Shown here one piece after another: positions 1 to 7,436 of a stretch of 64,000 nucleotides of DNA. Each line of letters opens with the position of its first letter. The stretch's first letter is position 1. Source of the stretch: Microbacterium sp. Leaf320 (GTDB taxonomy: Bacteria; Actinomycetota; Actinomycetes; Actinomycetales; Microbacteriaceae); contig NZ_LMOD01000003.1 of the NCBI RefSeq assembly GCF_001423485.1, forward strand, positions 633,527-697,526, in the 5' to 3' direction. The translations under genes and the position numbers were made by a program. A model generated the notes under the pieces. That model saw only the letters and a program-made list of their open reading frames with translations. It was not told where the DNA came from and did not search any database.

Positions 1-939
1 GGCGGCGACGGCATCCGCCCATCCGTCTGCGACGAGGCCCTCGGCCTCTTCCCGGCTCGTGGCGACGCCGAAACCGGAGTTGATGATCAGGGGCGCGCCC
101 AGCATGCGACGGATGCGCTGCACGAGCTCGCTCGTCGGCGCGGCGTTCAGGATGTCGACGAAGGCGAGTCCGAGCGGGCGGAGCCCTTCGGCGACGGCGA
201 GGTAGGTGGCGAGCGCGTCGTCGTCGTCCTCTTCGAGGACACCCTGGATGTTGTGCTGCGGCGACAGGCGGATGCTCGTGCGGTCGCCGCCGACCGCCTC
301 GGCGACGGCGGTCGTGACCTCGATCGCGAAGCGCGCACGGTTCTCGGGCGACCCTCCGTACTGATCGTCGCGGACGTTCGACACCGGCGAGAGGAACTCC
401 TGCACGAGGTAGCCGTTGGCGCCGTGCACCTCGACGCCATCGAGACCGGCGGCGATCGCATTGCGCGCGGCCTGCACGAACTGCTCGACGACCACGGGGA
501 TCTCGTCGAGCGTCAGGGCGTGCGCGACCGGCATGTCGGCCTTGCCCTCGGGCGTGTGGGTCTGACCGGGAGCCGCGAGCGCACTGGGCGCCACCACGCG
601 GGGCTCTCCGGAGATCGCCGGGTGCGAGACGCGACCGCCGTGCATGAGCTGCATCACGATCGTGCCGCCCTCTTCGTGAACGGCGTCGGCGATGCGACGC
701 CATCCCTCGATCTGCGCGGGCGTCACGATGCCCGGCTGCCCGGAGTACGACTTGCCCTCGGCCGCGGGCCACGTGCCCTCGGTGATGATGAGGCCCTGTC
801 CCGCGCGCTGACGGTAGTACTCCACCATCGTCTCGGTCGGCACGCCCGCGTCGTCGGCGCGCGTGCGGGTGAGGGGCGCCATGACGACGCGGTTGGACAG
901 CGGAAGGGCGCCGAAGGCGGCGGGCTCGTAAAGACTCAC
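1..939 (-). CDS. Old yellow enzyme-family NADH:flavin oxidoreductase (3' end cut by window)
   Basis: FMN-dependent ene-reductase or dehydrogenase of the NADH:flavin oxidoreductase/NADH oxidase family, cytosolic. The translation from the GTG at 939 begins V-S-L-Y-E-P and runs through the family pattern of an N-terminal barrel start (NRVVMAPLTRTRA), a GLIITEGT segment, QLMHGGRVSHP, the substrate-binding H-G-A-N-G-Y-L motif with QEFLSPVSN, and NRARFAIEV. It is open to base 1, so about 313 residues are visible and the last part is missing. The MarR gene lies 40 bp upstream on the same strand and probably controls it as one operon. No convincing Shine-Dalgarno precedes the GTG, so the start rests on alignment with the usual family N-terminus. 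The substrate is not predictable. Confidence 0.85.
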   Translation of the reverse strand, partial: MSLYEPAAFGALPLSNRVVMAPLTRTRADDAGVPTETMVEYYRQRAGQGLIITEGTWPAAEGKSYSGQPGIVTPAQIEGWRRIADAVHEEGGTIVMQLMHGGRVSHPAISGEPRVVAPSALAAPGQTHTPEGKADMPVAHALTLDEIPVVVEQFVQAARNAIAAGLDGVEVHGANGYLVQEFLSPVSNVRDDQYGGSPENRARFAIEVTTAVAEAVGGDRTSIRLSPQHNIQGVLEEDDDDALATYLAVAEGLRPLGLAFVDILNAAPTSELVQRIRRMLGAPLIINSGFGVATSREEAEGLVADGWADAVAA

Positions 940-979
940 AGTGAGGGGTAAGGCGCACCGCTCGTCGCGTATTCCCCGA

Positions 980-1531
980 TCAGGATGCCGGGGTCTTGCC
1001 GTCCGCCCGGTCGGATGCTCCGCCGCCGAGCTCCGAGAGCATCTCGGCGAAGCGATCGAGGTCTGCCTGCGACCAGCGGCCGAGACGCTCGGCGAGTCTG
1101 GCCTCGTAGCGTGAGCGCGCGGCCGTGACCCTCTCCTGCGCGAGCTCGGTGGCGACGAGAACGCGCGCTCGACGATCGTCGGGGTCGCGCACGCTCTCGA
1201 CGAGACCCAGCTGTTCGAGCTGTCGCACCTGCCTGCTCACGGCGGTCTTGTCGGTCTGCAGCCGCTCGATGATCGCTCCGGCCGAGGTCGCCTTGCCCGT
1301 CGCGATCGACGTCAGCACCTGGTAGCCGAGGGGCTGCAGATCAGGGTGCACGGTCTGCGCCGCCTCACGCCAGCTCACGCGGATGCGGGCGAAGAGCCGC
1401 CCCAGCTCGTGCTCGACCCGGGACACCGCCTCGTCGATGTCGAGGTCGCCGTCAGACGCGGCGTTCTGGTCGGAGGCGTCGGGTGCGTCGGGTCCGGCGT
1501 GTTCGTCGGAAGAGGCACTCATGCTCGCCAT
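980..1531 (-). CDS. MarR-family transcriptional regulator
   Basis: 183-residue winged-helix repressor. An acidic, probably disordered N-terminal tail (about 35 residues) precedes the MarR core. The core has the helix-turn-helix around SAGAIIERLQTDKTAVSRQV and the wing signature D-P-D-D-R-R-A-R. A second ATG three codons downstream (1522) is equally possible, as neither has a clear ribosome site. It lies directly upstream of the flavin oxidoreductase gene, so control of that enzyme, with an aromatic or electrophilic ligand, is the simplest inference. It is clearly related to the second MarR gene at 4200-4658 (same LLTFI/VLTSI and D-K-(T/S)-(A/V)-(V/I)-S-R-Q-V-R pattern), which suggests an old duplication. 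Confidence 0.85.
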   Translation of the reverse strand: MASMSASSDEHAGPDAPDASDQNAASDGDLDIDEAVSRVEHELGRLFARIRVSWREAAQTVHPDLQPLGYQVLTSIATGKATSAGAIIERLQTDKTAVSRQVRQLEQLGLVESVRDPDDRRARVLVATELAQERVTAARSRYEARLAERLGRWSQADLDRFAEMLSELGGGASDRADGKTPAS

Positions 1532-1536
1532 GATAC

Positions 1537-1575
1537 GGCGAAGCCCGGCTGCCGGTGCGACAGCGGGGCTTCGCC
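1537..1575 (-). terminator. 10-bp inverted repeat upstream of the MarR gene
   Basis: GGCGAAGCCC (1537-1546) is a perfect reverse complement of GGGCTTCGCC (1566-1575), with a 19-nt loop. On the minus strand it follows the stop of the osmoprotectant-binding protein gene (1610) and ends only 5 bases before the ATG at 1531. There is no T-run. It may end the upstream operon, or act as a leader hairpin that masks the MarR start. Confidence 0.5.
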
Positions 1576-1609
1576 CCTCAGATCGCGGATGCGCGATCCG
1601 CAGCCACGA

Positions 1610-2557
1610 TCACTTGTCGAGCAGGCCTGCGGCGGTGAGCCACTCTTCCGCTGCGGTCGCAGCCGACGCCTTCTCGTCGCCCTCGACCCGTTCGCGCAGA
1701 TCGATCAGGTCATCGGTGGTGAGCTTCGCCGAGATCGCGTTGAGCACCTCTGCGAGCTTGTCGGTGTAGATGTCCTTCGAGAGCAGCGGGATGACGTTCT
1801 GCGCCGAGATCATGTTCTCGGGGTCCTCGAGGACGACGAGGTCCTCGGCCTTGATCGCCGGCGAGGTCGTGTAGATGTCCGCGACCTGCACCGTGCCGTC
1901 GACGAGCGCCTGCACCGTGTCGGGGCCGCCGAAGTCCTCGTATGGGACGAACGTGACCTGTCCTGCGTCCACGCCCACGCCGTAGACGTCGCGCAGGCCC
2001 GGGATGCCGTACCCCAACTCGCCGAACTGCGGGTTCGAGGCCAGCGAGAACGGCTCCAGCGCCTTCAGGTCGCCGATGGCCGTGAGGTCGTTGTCCTCGG
2101 CGGTCTTCTTCGTGACCACGTAGGCGTCCTTGTCCTCGGCCTCAGCCGAGTCGAGCACCTGAAGGTCGTCCGCGCCCACGGCATCCGGCAGCGCGGCGTC
2201 GACGTCCTCGGTCGTGCGCTCCTCGTAGGCCGTGTCGTAGTAGGCCAGCAGGTTGCCGTTGTACTCGGGGATGAGGTTGATCGATCCGTCCTGCAGGGCG
2301 GGGATCGTCTGCTGCCGCGGACCGATGTTGAACTTGGTCGACACGTCGAAGCCTTCGGCCTCGAGCGCCTGCGCGTAGATCTCGCCGAGGATCTCGCTCT
2401 CGGGGAACGCGAAGGACCCCACGATGATGGCGTCGCCGTCGGCGGCGTCGCCGCCGGACGACGTCGGGTCGGCGGTCGCGCAGCCGGCGAGTGCGACGGC
2501 CGTGCCGACGGCGAGCAGGCCGGCGGTCAGCCGGGTGGTACGGGCTCGAGAGGTCAT
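1610..2557 (-). CDS. Osmoprotectant (glycine betaine/choline type) ABC transporter substrate-binding lipoprotein
   Basis: 315-residue OpuCC/ProX/OsmF-like binding protein, lipid-anchored outside the membrane. It starts M-T-S-R-A-R-T-T with a signal peptide and a lipobox L-A-G-C near residue 24. The mature part opens with IIVGSFAFPESEILGEIYAQALE and NIGPRQQTIPALQDGSINLIPEYNG, both hallmarks of the quaternary-amine-binding OpuAC/OsmF family. The start at 2557 has a GGA-containing ribosome site and overlaps the upstream permease stop by 4 bases (ATGA), so translation is coupled. The likely ligand is glycine betaine, choline or a similar compatible solute; the exact ligand cannot be read from sequence. 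Confidence 0.9.
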   Translation of the reverse strand: MTSRARTTRLTAGLLAVGTAVALAGCATADPTSSGGDAADGDAIIVGSFAFPESEILGEIYAQALEAEGFDVSTKFNIGPRQQTIPALQDGSINLIPEYNGNLLAYYDTAYEERTTEDVDAALPDAVGADDLQVLDSAEAEDKDAYVVTKKTAEDNDLTAIGDLKALEPFSLASNPQFGELGYGIPGLRDVYGVGVDAGQVTFVPYEDFGGPDTVQALVDGTVQVADIYTTSPAIKAEDLVVLEDPENMISAQNVIPLLSKDIYTDKLAEVLNAISAKLTTDDLIDLRERVEGDEKASAATAAEEWLTAAGLLDK

Positions 2558-3324
2558 GCGGGGGTCCTTTCGTCGAGGATCGGCGCCACGGCGGCATCCG
2601 ATCTGTTTCGCTGCGCGCTGCGGAGAGGACGCATCGCCTGTCCCCGAGTACGGGTGAGTCGCTGGAGGAGCGCGAAGACGCCGTCGACGGTCAGCGCGAG
2701 GACGGTCACCAGGAGCGCCCCGCCGAGGATCACGGTGTAGTCGTTGAGGCCGATGCCGGAGGAGATGATGCGCCCGAGGCCGCCGAGTCCGACGTACGAG
2801 GCGATCGTCACCGTCGCGATGACCTGCAGTGTGGCCGAGCGGATTCCACCGATGATCACCGGCAGTCCGAGCGGGATCTCGACCTTGCGGAGGATCTGCA
2901 TCTCCGTCATGCCGATGGAGCGCGCCGCATCGATCGGCTCGCGACCGACGCTCTCGAGCCCCGCATAGGCACCGGCGAGGAGCGACGGTATCGCCAGCAG
3001 GACGAAGGCGATGACGGAGCCGACGAGAACGGCCGGGGTGGTGCTGAGCCCTGAGCGCAGCACCATGGTGAGGAAGAACAGGAGCCCGAGCGTCGGGAGC
3101 GCGCGCATGCCGCCGGTGAAGCCGATGACGAACTGCCGACCGCGGCCGGTGTGCCCGATGTAGAAGCCGAGCGGCAGGGCGATGAGCATCGCGATGACGA
3201 GCGAGACGCCCGAGTACAGGAGGTGCTCGACGAGTCGGTCGCCGATGGGCAGCGGGCTCTGCGAGCCGGGCACCCAGTTGGCCGGGTCGAAGATCCAGGC
3301 GATGGCGTCGAGGAAGAAGTTCAT
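2554..3324 (-). CDS. Osmoprotectant ABC transporter permease
   Basis: 256-residue inner-membrane permease of the OpuCB/OpuCD (ProW-like) family. It has about six hydrophobic segments and an EAA-type cytoplasmic loop near ARSIGMTEMQILRKVEIPLGLPVIIGG. The motif FTGGMRALPTLGLLFF is typical of osmoprotectant permeases. It overlaps both neighbours by 4 bases (ATGA), giving a tightly coupled permease-permease-binding protein operon. A basic tail of about 30 residues follows the last membrane segment. It would heterodimerise with the product of 3321-4079. Confidence 0.9.
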   Translation of the reverse strand: MNFFLDAIAWIFDPANWVPGSQSPLPIGDRLVEHLLYSGVSLVIAMLIALPLGFYIGHTGRGRQFVIGFTGGMRALPTLGLLFFLTMVLRSGLSTTPAVLVGSVIAFVLLAIPSLLAGAYAGLESVGREPIDAARSIGMTEMQILRKVEIPLGLPVIIGGIRSATLQVIATVTIASYVGLGGLGRIISSGIGLNDYTVILGGALLVTVLALTVDGVFALLQRLTRTRGQAMRPLRSAQRNRSDAAVAPILDERTPA

Positions 3325-4079
3325 CGGGCCACCGTCCCCGGAGGCGGAAGCACTCCGCCGCTGCCGGCATTCTCGGCGGCGGCACCGGTGTCGGCATCGG
3401 TACCGGTGGCGGTGTCAGTGGCGTCGCCGCGCCGGGTGCGCACACCGGCGGCGCGGCTCCACGGCATCAGGAGGCGCCCGATCGCCACCAGGATCAGGTC
3501 GAAGACGAGAGCGATGAGCAGGCTCATGACGATCCCGACGACGACCTCCTCGAGGATGCCCCGTTGCTTGCCGTTCTGGAAGAGGTAGCCGAGGTTCTCC
3601 GAGCCGATGATCACGCCCACCGAGACGAGGGCGATGGTCGACACCGAGACGACGCGGAGGCCGGCGATGAGTACAGGGCCCGCGAGAGGGAACTCGACGC
3701 GCCAGAACCGTCCGCCCCGTGAGAACCCGATGGCCTTCGCCGACTCGATGATCGCCCGATCGACCGATCCGAAGGCGTCTGTCGCCGAGCGCAGCATGAT
3801 CGCGACCGCGTATATCGTGAGCGCCACGACCAGGTTCGTGTCATCGAGGATCCGGGTGCCGAGGATCACCGGCAGGATGACGAAGAGCGGCAGGGACGGG
3901 ATCGTGTAGAGCAGGCTGCCCGTCGTGATGATGAAGGTCCTGGCGACGCGATTGCGACTGGCCACCCAGCCCAGGGGCACCGCGATCATGAAGCCGAGGA
4001 CGATCGGGATGATCGCCAGGCGGACATGATTGATCGTGAGATCGAAGATCAGTCCGAGATTGGAGGCGATCCAGTTCAC
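3321..4079 (-). CDS. Osmoprotectant ABC transporter permease (first gene of operon)
   Basis: About 252 residues from a GTG at 4079 (V-N-W-I-A-S-N). The upstream in-frame extension to 4175 is basic and unlike the family, so it was left out. It is a ProW/OpuCB-type permease with about five to six membrane segments, TTGSLLYTIPSLPLFVILP and an EAA loop at AIGFSRGGRFWRVEFPLAGP. The last ~45 residues are a low-complexity Thr/Asp/Ala/Gly-rich tail. In known Opu operons an ATPase (OpuCA/ProV) gene comes first. Here the operon begins with the permease and no such ATPase lies upstream. Confidence 0.87.
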   Translation of the reverse strand: MNWIASNLGLIFDLTINHVRLAIIPIVLGFMIAVPLGWVASRNRVARTFIITTGSLLYTIPSLPLFVILPVILGTRILDDTNLVVALTIYAVAIMLRSATDAFGSVDRAIIESAKAIGFSRGGRFWRVEFPLAGPVLIAGLRVVSVSTIALVSVGVIIGSENLGYLFQNGKQRGILEEVVVGIVMSLLIALVFDLILVAIGRLLMPWSRAAGVRTRRGDATDTATGTDADTGAAAENAGSGGVLPPPGTVAR

Positions 4080-4180
4080 CGAAGCACCGTCCCGTCCGGT
4101 CTTGGTACGCCGAATCGCGCAGCCCAGACTTCGACTGAACCACAGAATATCGCGCTCGACAAGCCGCGATGACACGCGGG

Positions 4181-4203
4181 GTGATCGGCGGTACGGCGAT
4201 CAC
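4181..4203. promoter_or_regulatory. Inverted repeat between MarR gene and osmoprotectant operon
   Basis: GTGATCG (4181-4187) and CGATCAC (4197-4203) form a perfect 7-bp inverted repeat that overlaps the MarR stop codon. It could end the efflux/MarR transcript, or be an operator for the osmoprotectant operon starting at 4079. Confidence 0.4.
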
Positions 4204-4658
4204 ACCTCGGCGAGAAGCCGGAACACCTTCGAGGCGACGTGGATCTCGTCGGGGGTGAGCTCGGCCACGACCGTTCGCAGTCGCGAGGCGTGATCACGGC
4301 GCAGTTCAGCGAGTGCGGCGCAGGCCGACGGCGTCGCCGTCAGCACCCGGAGCCGCCCGTCGCGCACGTCGGGCCTCGACTCGATCAGACCCAACTCCTC
4401 AAGCATCCGCACCTGGCGGCTGATGACCGACTTGTCCATCTCGAATCGTTCGGCGAGCTCGTGCGCATTGGCCGTCTCGGCCCGCTCGATGAAGGTGAGC
4501 AGCTTGTAGCCGCCAACCTGCAGCTCGGGGTCGATCCGCGCCGCCGATTCCTTCCAGAGCGTCCTGGTCCTCGCGAAGATGAGGCTGAGGTGGGTCTGGA
4601 GATCGCTGAGCGCGGTGTCGACGTCGGGAGACGTCGCCACCGCGTCTGAGGGGAGCAT
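4200..4658 (-). CDS. MarR-family transcriptional regulator, probable repressor of the efflux operon
   Basis: 152-residue winged-helix protein. The recognition segment is ANAHELAERFEMDKSVISRQV and the wing D-V-R-D-G-R-L-R. Its ATG is 2 bases after the stop of the DHA2 transporter gene, so the two are translationally coupled and share the promoter at 6424-6452. MarR proteins cotranscribed with a drug exporter usually repress their own operon and are released by the exported compound. The tandem GTTG-N8-CAAC palindromes at that promoter are the obvious candidate sites. Confidence 0.87.
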   Translation of the reverse strand: MLPSDAVATSPDVDTALSDLQTHLSLIFARTRTLWKESAARIDPELQVGGYKLLTFIERAETANAHELAERFEMDKSVISRQVRMLEELGLIESRPDVRDGRLRVLTATPSACAALAELRRDHASRLRTVVAELTPDEIHVASKVFRLLAEV

Positions 4659-4660
4659 CG

Positions 4661-6385
4661 TCAGCGCCTCGAGTCCCGGTCCTCGCGATCGAGCACCGTC
4701 ACCGAGTTCGTGTTCGTGTTCGACGACGCGGACCCGACGCCCGAGATCCGGATGGTGCCGGTCGACATCGTCGCACCGACCTCTGCCTCGGAGACCTCGA
4801 GAACCGACTCCTCGGCCTGCTCGCGCAGCTGCTCGGCGGCGTTCTTGGTCGACAGCGGCTTGTTGCGGATGAACGCGATCGCGATGATGGCGATCACCGC
4901 CAGCGGGATGGCGATGATGAAGGCGTCGGCGATGCCGTGGCCGTAGGCCCCCTCGACGATCGCGCGGATCGTGTCGGGCAGCTGCGTGACCTTCGGCACG
5001 TCACCCGACGCGAGGTGCTGCAGAGCGTCGACCTCTTCGGGAGTGGTCGGCGTGAATCCGTCGAGCGCGTCGGTGATGTAGTTCGCGACGCTTGTCGACA
5101 GCGTCGCCCCCATCACCGTGACGCCGATGGTGCCGGCGATCGTGCGGAAGAAGTTGACGTTCGACGAGGCCGCGCCCAGCTGCTGCGGAGCCGTGTCGTT
5201 CTGCACGATGAGGGTGAGGTTCTGCATGACCATGCCGAGGCCCGCACCGAGGACGAACATGTAGGCCGCCACCAGCGGGAACGGGGTGTCGTAGCGAAGC
5301 GTGGCCATGAGCGAGACGCCGACCGTGGTCAGCACGGAGCCCGTGAGCATCCAGCCCTTCCACTTGCCGAACCGGCTGACGAGCTGGCCGATGATGATCG
5401 ACGCACCCATCTGGCCGATGATCATCGGGATCGTCATGAGTCCCGACTCGGTGGGTGTGGCACCGCGGGCGAGCTGGAAGTACTGCGCGAGGAACACCGA
5501 GGTCGCGAACATCGAGACGCCGATCGCGATCGAGGCGATGACCGACAGAGTGAAGGTGCTGTTGCGGAACAGCGACATCGGCACGATCGGTTCCTTGACG
5601 AAGAACTCGACGGTGATGAAGGCGGCGATCGCGACACCCGCGATGACGGCGAGCATGATGCTCGTCGAGGAATCCCAGTCGAACTGGCTGCCGCCCATCG
5701 AGACCCAGATCAGCAGAGTCGAGACGCCGACGGCGAGGAGCACGATGCCGAAGTAGTCGATCGACACCTTGGTGTCACGCTGCGGCTTGGGCAGGTGCAG
5801 GGTGAACTGCAGCAGCACGATGGCGAGGATCGCGAACGGCACGCCGACGAAGAAGTTGGAGCGCCAGCCCCAGACGTCGGTCAGGAGTCCGCCGAGCAGC
5901 GGGCCGCCGATGGTGCCGAGGGCCATGATGCCGCCGACGACGCCCATGTACTTGCCGCGCTCGCGCGGCGAGATGATGAGGGCGACGGCGATCATCACGA
6001 GCGACATCAGACCGCCGACGCCGATGCCCTGGATGACACGGACGGCGATGAGCATGTTGGTGTCGGTCGAGAAGCCCGCGATCACGGTGCCGACCGTGAA
6101 GATGATGAGCGACAGCTGCACGAGGATCTTGCGATCGACGAGGTCGGCGAGCTTGCCCCAGATGGGCGTCGAGACGGCGGTCGCCAGAAGGCTCGCGGTG
6201 ATGACCCAGGTGTACTGGGACTGCGTGCCGCCGAGGTCGGCGATGATGACGGGCATCGAGGTCGACACCACGGTGCCCGAGAGCACGGCGACGAACATGC
6301 CGACGACGAGGCCGGAGATCGCGGTGAAGACCTCGCGCGGTGAGCGCACAGGCTCAGCGATGGAGGAAGAAGAAGGCGTGGTCAC
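4661..6385 (-). CDS. DHA2-type MFS multidrug efflux transporter (14 TM)
   Basis: 574 residues from a GTG at 6385, preceded by AGGAG (6396-6400). A longer in-frame TTG start at 6424 lies inside the operator and was rejected. Drug:H+ antiporter of the DHA2 family: about 14 membrane helices, the first-loop motif GKLADLVDRK, and the helix-5 antiporter motif C region GVVGGIMALGTIGGPLLGG. A long C-terminal cytoplasmic tail (about 60 residues, Glu/Ser/Thr-rich, with an S-N-T-N-T-N-S repeat) is unusual. It is transcribed first, followed by the MarR gene. The substrate is unknown. Confidence 0.9.
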   Translation of the reverse strand: MTTPSSSSIAEPVRSPREVFTAISGLVVGMFVAVLSGTVVSTSMPVIIADLGGTQSQYTWVITASLLATAVSTPIWGKLADLVDRKILVQLSLIIFTVGTVIAGFSTDTNMLIAVRVIQGIGVGGLMSLVMIAVALIISPRERGKYMGVVGGIMALGTIGGPLLGGLLTDVWGWRSNFFVGVPFAILAIVLLQFTLHLPKPQRDTKVSIDYFGIVLLAVGVSTLLIWVSMGGSQFDWDSSTSIMLAVIAGVAIAAFITVEFFVKEPIVPMSLFRNSTFTLSVIASIAIGVSMFATSVFLAQYFQLARGATPTESGLMTIPMIIGQMGASIIIGQLVSRFGKWKGWMLTGSVLTTVGVSLMATLRYDTPFPLVAAYMFVLGAGLGMVMQNLTLIVQNDTAPQQLGAASSNVNFFRTIAGTIGVTVMGATLSTSVANYITDALDGFTPTTPEEVDALQHLASGDVPKVTQLPDTIRAIVEGAYGHGIADAFIIAIPLAVIAIIAIAFIRNKPLSTKNAAEQLREQAEESVLEVSEAEVGATMSTGTIRISGVGSASSNTNTNSVTVLDREDRDSRR

Positions 6386-6408
6386 AGTGGAAGAGCTCCT
6401 GCGTAGAA

Positions 6409-6453
6409 AGTTGATTAGTGTCAACTATACGCTTATGGTTGCCAAAGTGCAAC
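6409..6453 (-). promoter_or_regulatory. Promoter with two tandem MarR-type operators for the efflux/MarR operon
   Basis: On the minus strand a -35 box TTGCAC (6447-6452) is followed by 17 bp and a -10 box TATAGT (6424-6429). Two inverted repeats cover it: AGTTGA-N6-TCAACT (6409-6426), over the -10 and start point, and GTTGC-N6-GCAAC (6438-6453), over the -35 and spacer. Both have the GTTG-N8-CAAC core, and their centres are 28 bp apart. The predicted start near 6417 leaves a leader of about 32 nt before the GTG. The coupled MarR protein is the likely ligand-responsive repressor; the neighbouring XRE protein is an alternative. Confidence 0.8.
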
Positions 6454-6465
6454 TATCGACCCGGG

Positions 6466-7335
6466 TCAACCATCCTGGGGGAGCGGATGGGCGACCCACG
6501 ACGCGAGCAGCGCGAGGCGCTCGGCAGAGGGAGAGCCGGGTTCCGCGGAGTAGATCAGCAGCACGTTCCCGGGCTCCGCAGTGATCGCCAGCTCCTCGTA
6601 CGCCAGGGTCAGCTCGCCGACGAGGGGATGCTGGAACCGTTTGGTCCCCGCGCCGTGGATGCGCACGTCGTGCGCCGCCCAGAGGTGCCGGAAGGTCTCG
6701 CTGCGCGTCGACAGCTCACCGACGAGGTCCTGCAGCCCCTTGTCGTGAGGGTCGCGCCCCGCCTCGGCGCGCATGATCGCGACGCACATCTCGGCGAACA
6801 GATCCCAGTCGGGATAGAAGTCATGCGACGCGGGGTCGAGGAACTGGAACCGGGCGAGATTCGGCGTTCGCCCGGCTTCGCCGATCACGGGTGAATAGAA
6901 GGCACGGCCCAGATCGTTCACCGCGACGAGGTTCTGTCGAGGGTCTCGCACGAACGCGACGGCATCGGTGATCGAGGCCAACGCCCACTGCAGGCTGGGT
7001 CTGGTGATCTCGGGCTTCGTCGTGCGGCGACGAGTGCGGCCGCTGGAGGGGATGCCGTCGGCGGCACGGGCGAGGTCGAGCAGATGCGCACGCTCGGCGT
7101 CGTCGAGCTGGAGAGCGGATGCCAGGGAGTCGAGCACCGCGGCGGAGGCACCGGCGATCGCGCCGCGCTCAAGCTTCGCGTAGTACTCCACGCTGACTCG
7201 GGCGAGCGCCGCCACCTCGCTGCGTCGCAGTCCCTCGACGCGCCTGTTGGCACCGCCGACGAGCCCCACCGCCTCCGGCGTGACGCGAGCGCGCCGGCTC
7301 ATCAGGAACTCCCGGACCTCGGATCTGTTGTCCAT
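6466..7335 (-). CDS. XRE-family regulator with MmyB-like ligand-binding domain
   Basis: 289 residues from ATG 7335 (M-D-N-R-S-E-V-R-E-F-L). The N-terminal helix-turn-helix has the family signature RRVEGLRRSEVAALARVSVEYYAKLERG (about residues 32-60). The C-terminal MmyB-like PAS-type domain (from about 105) includes WALASITDAVAF, NDLGRAF and the end pattern ELAITAEPG. Such proteins usually control an adjacent divergent gene. Here that is the Bcr/CflA efflux gene at 7437, across a 101-bp shared promoter region. The ligand is unknown. Confidence 0.88.
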   Translation of the reverse strand: MDNRSEVREFLMSRRARVTPEAVGLVGGANRRVEGLRRSEVAALARVSVEYYAKLERGAIAGASAAVLDSLASALQLDDAERAHLLDLARAADGIPSSGRTRRRTTKPEITRPSLQWALASITDAVAFVRDPRQNLVAVNDLGRAFYSPVIGEAGRTPNLARFQFLDPASHDFYPDWDLFAEMCVAIMRAEAGRDPHDKGLQDLVGELSTRSETFRHLWAAHDVRIHGAGTKRFQHPLVGELTLAYEELAITAEPGNVLLIYSAEPGSPSAERLALLASWVAHPLPQDG

Positions 7336-7436
7336 GATGAGGACGCTACCCCGCGGAGAAGCCACAGGGGAGGCTCTCGCAGTACACCTCTCACCAGGGA
7401 CTCCCCCGGGCTGACAGTCCGGCGGACGCTGGATGC

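Noticed and set aside
253..951. Plus-strand open frame of 232 codons
   Set aside because: Antisense of the old-yellow-enzyme gene, whose motifs are clear on the minus strand.
1610..3445. 611-codon minus-strand frame joining shadow sequence to the osmoprotectant-binding protein
   Set aside because: Only the part from ATG 2557 has a signal peptide and family motifs; the rest overlaps the permease in another frame.
4937..6343. 468-codon open frame on the plus strand
   Set aside because: Shadow of the DHA2 transporter; the sequence is Asp/Arg/His-rich low-quality protein.
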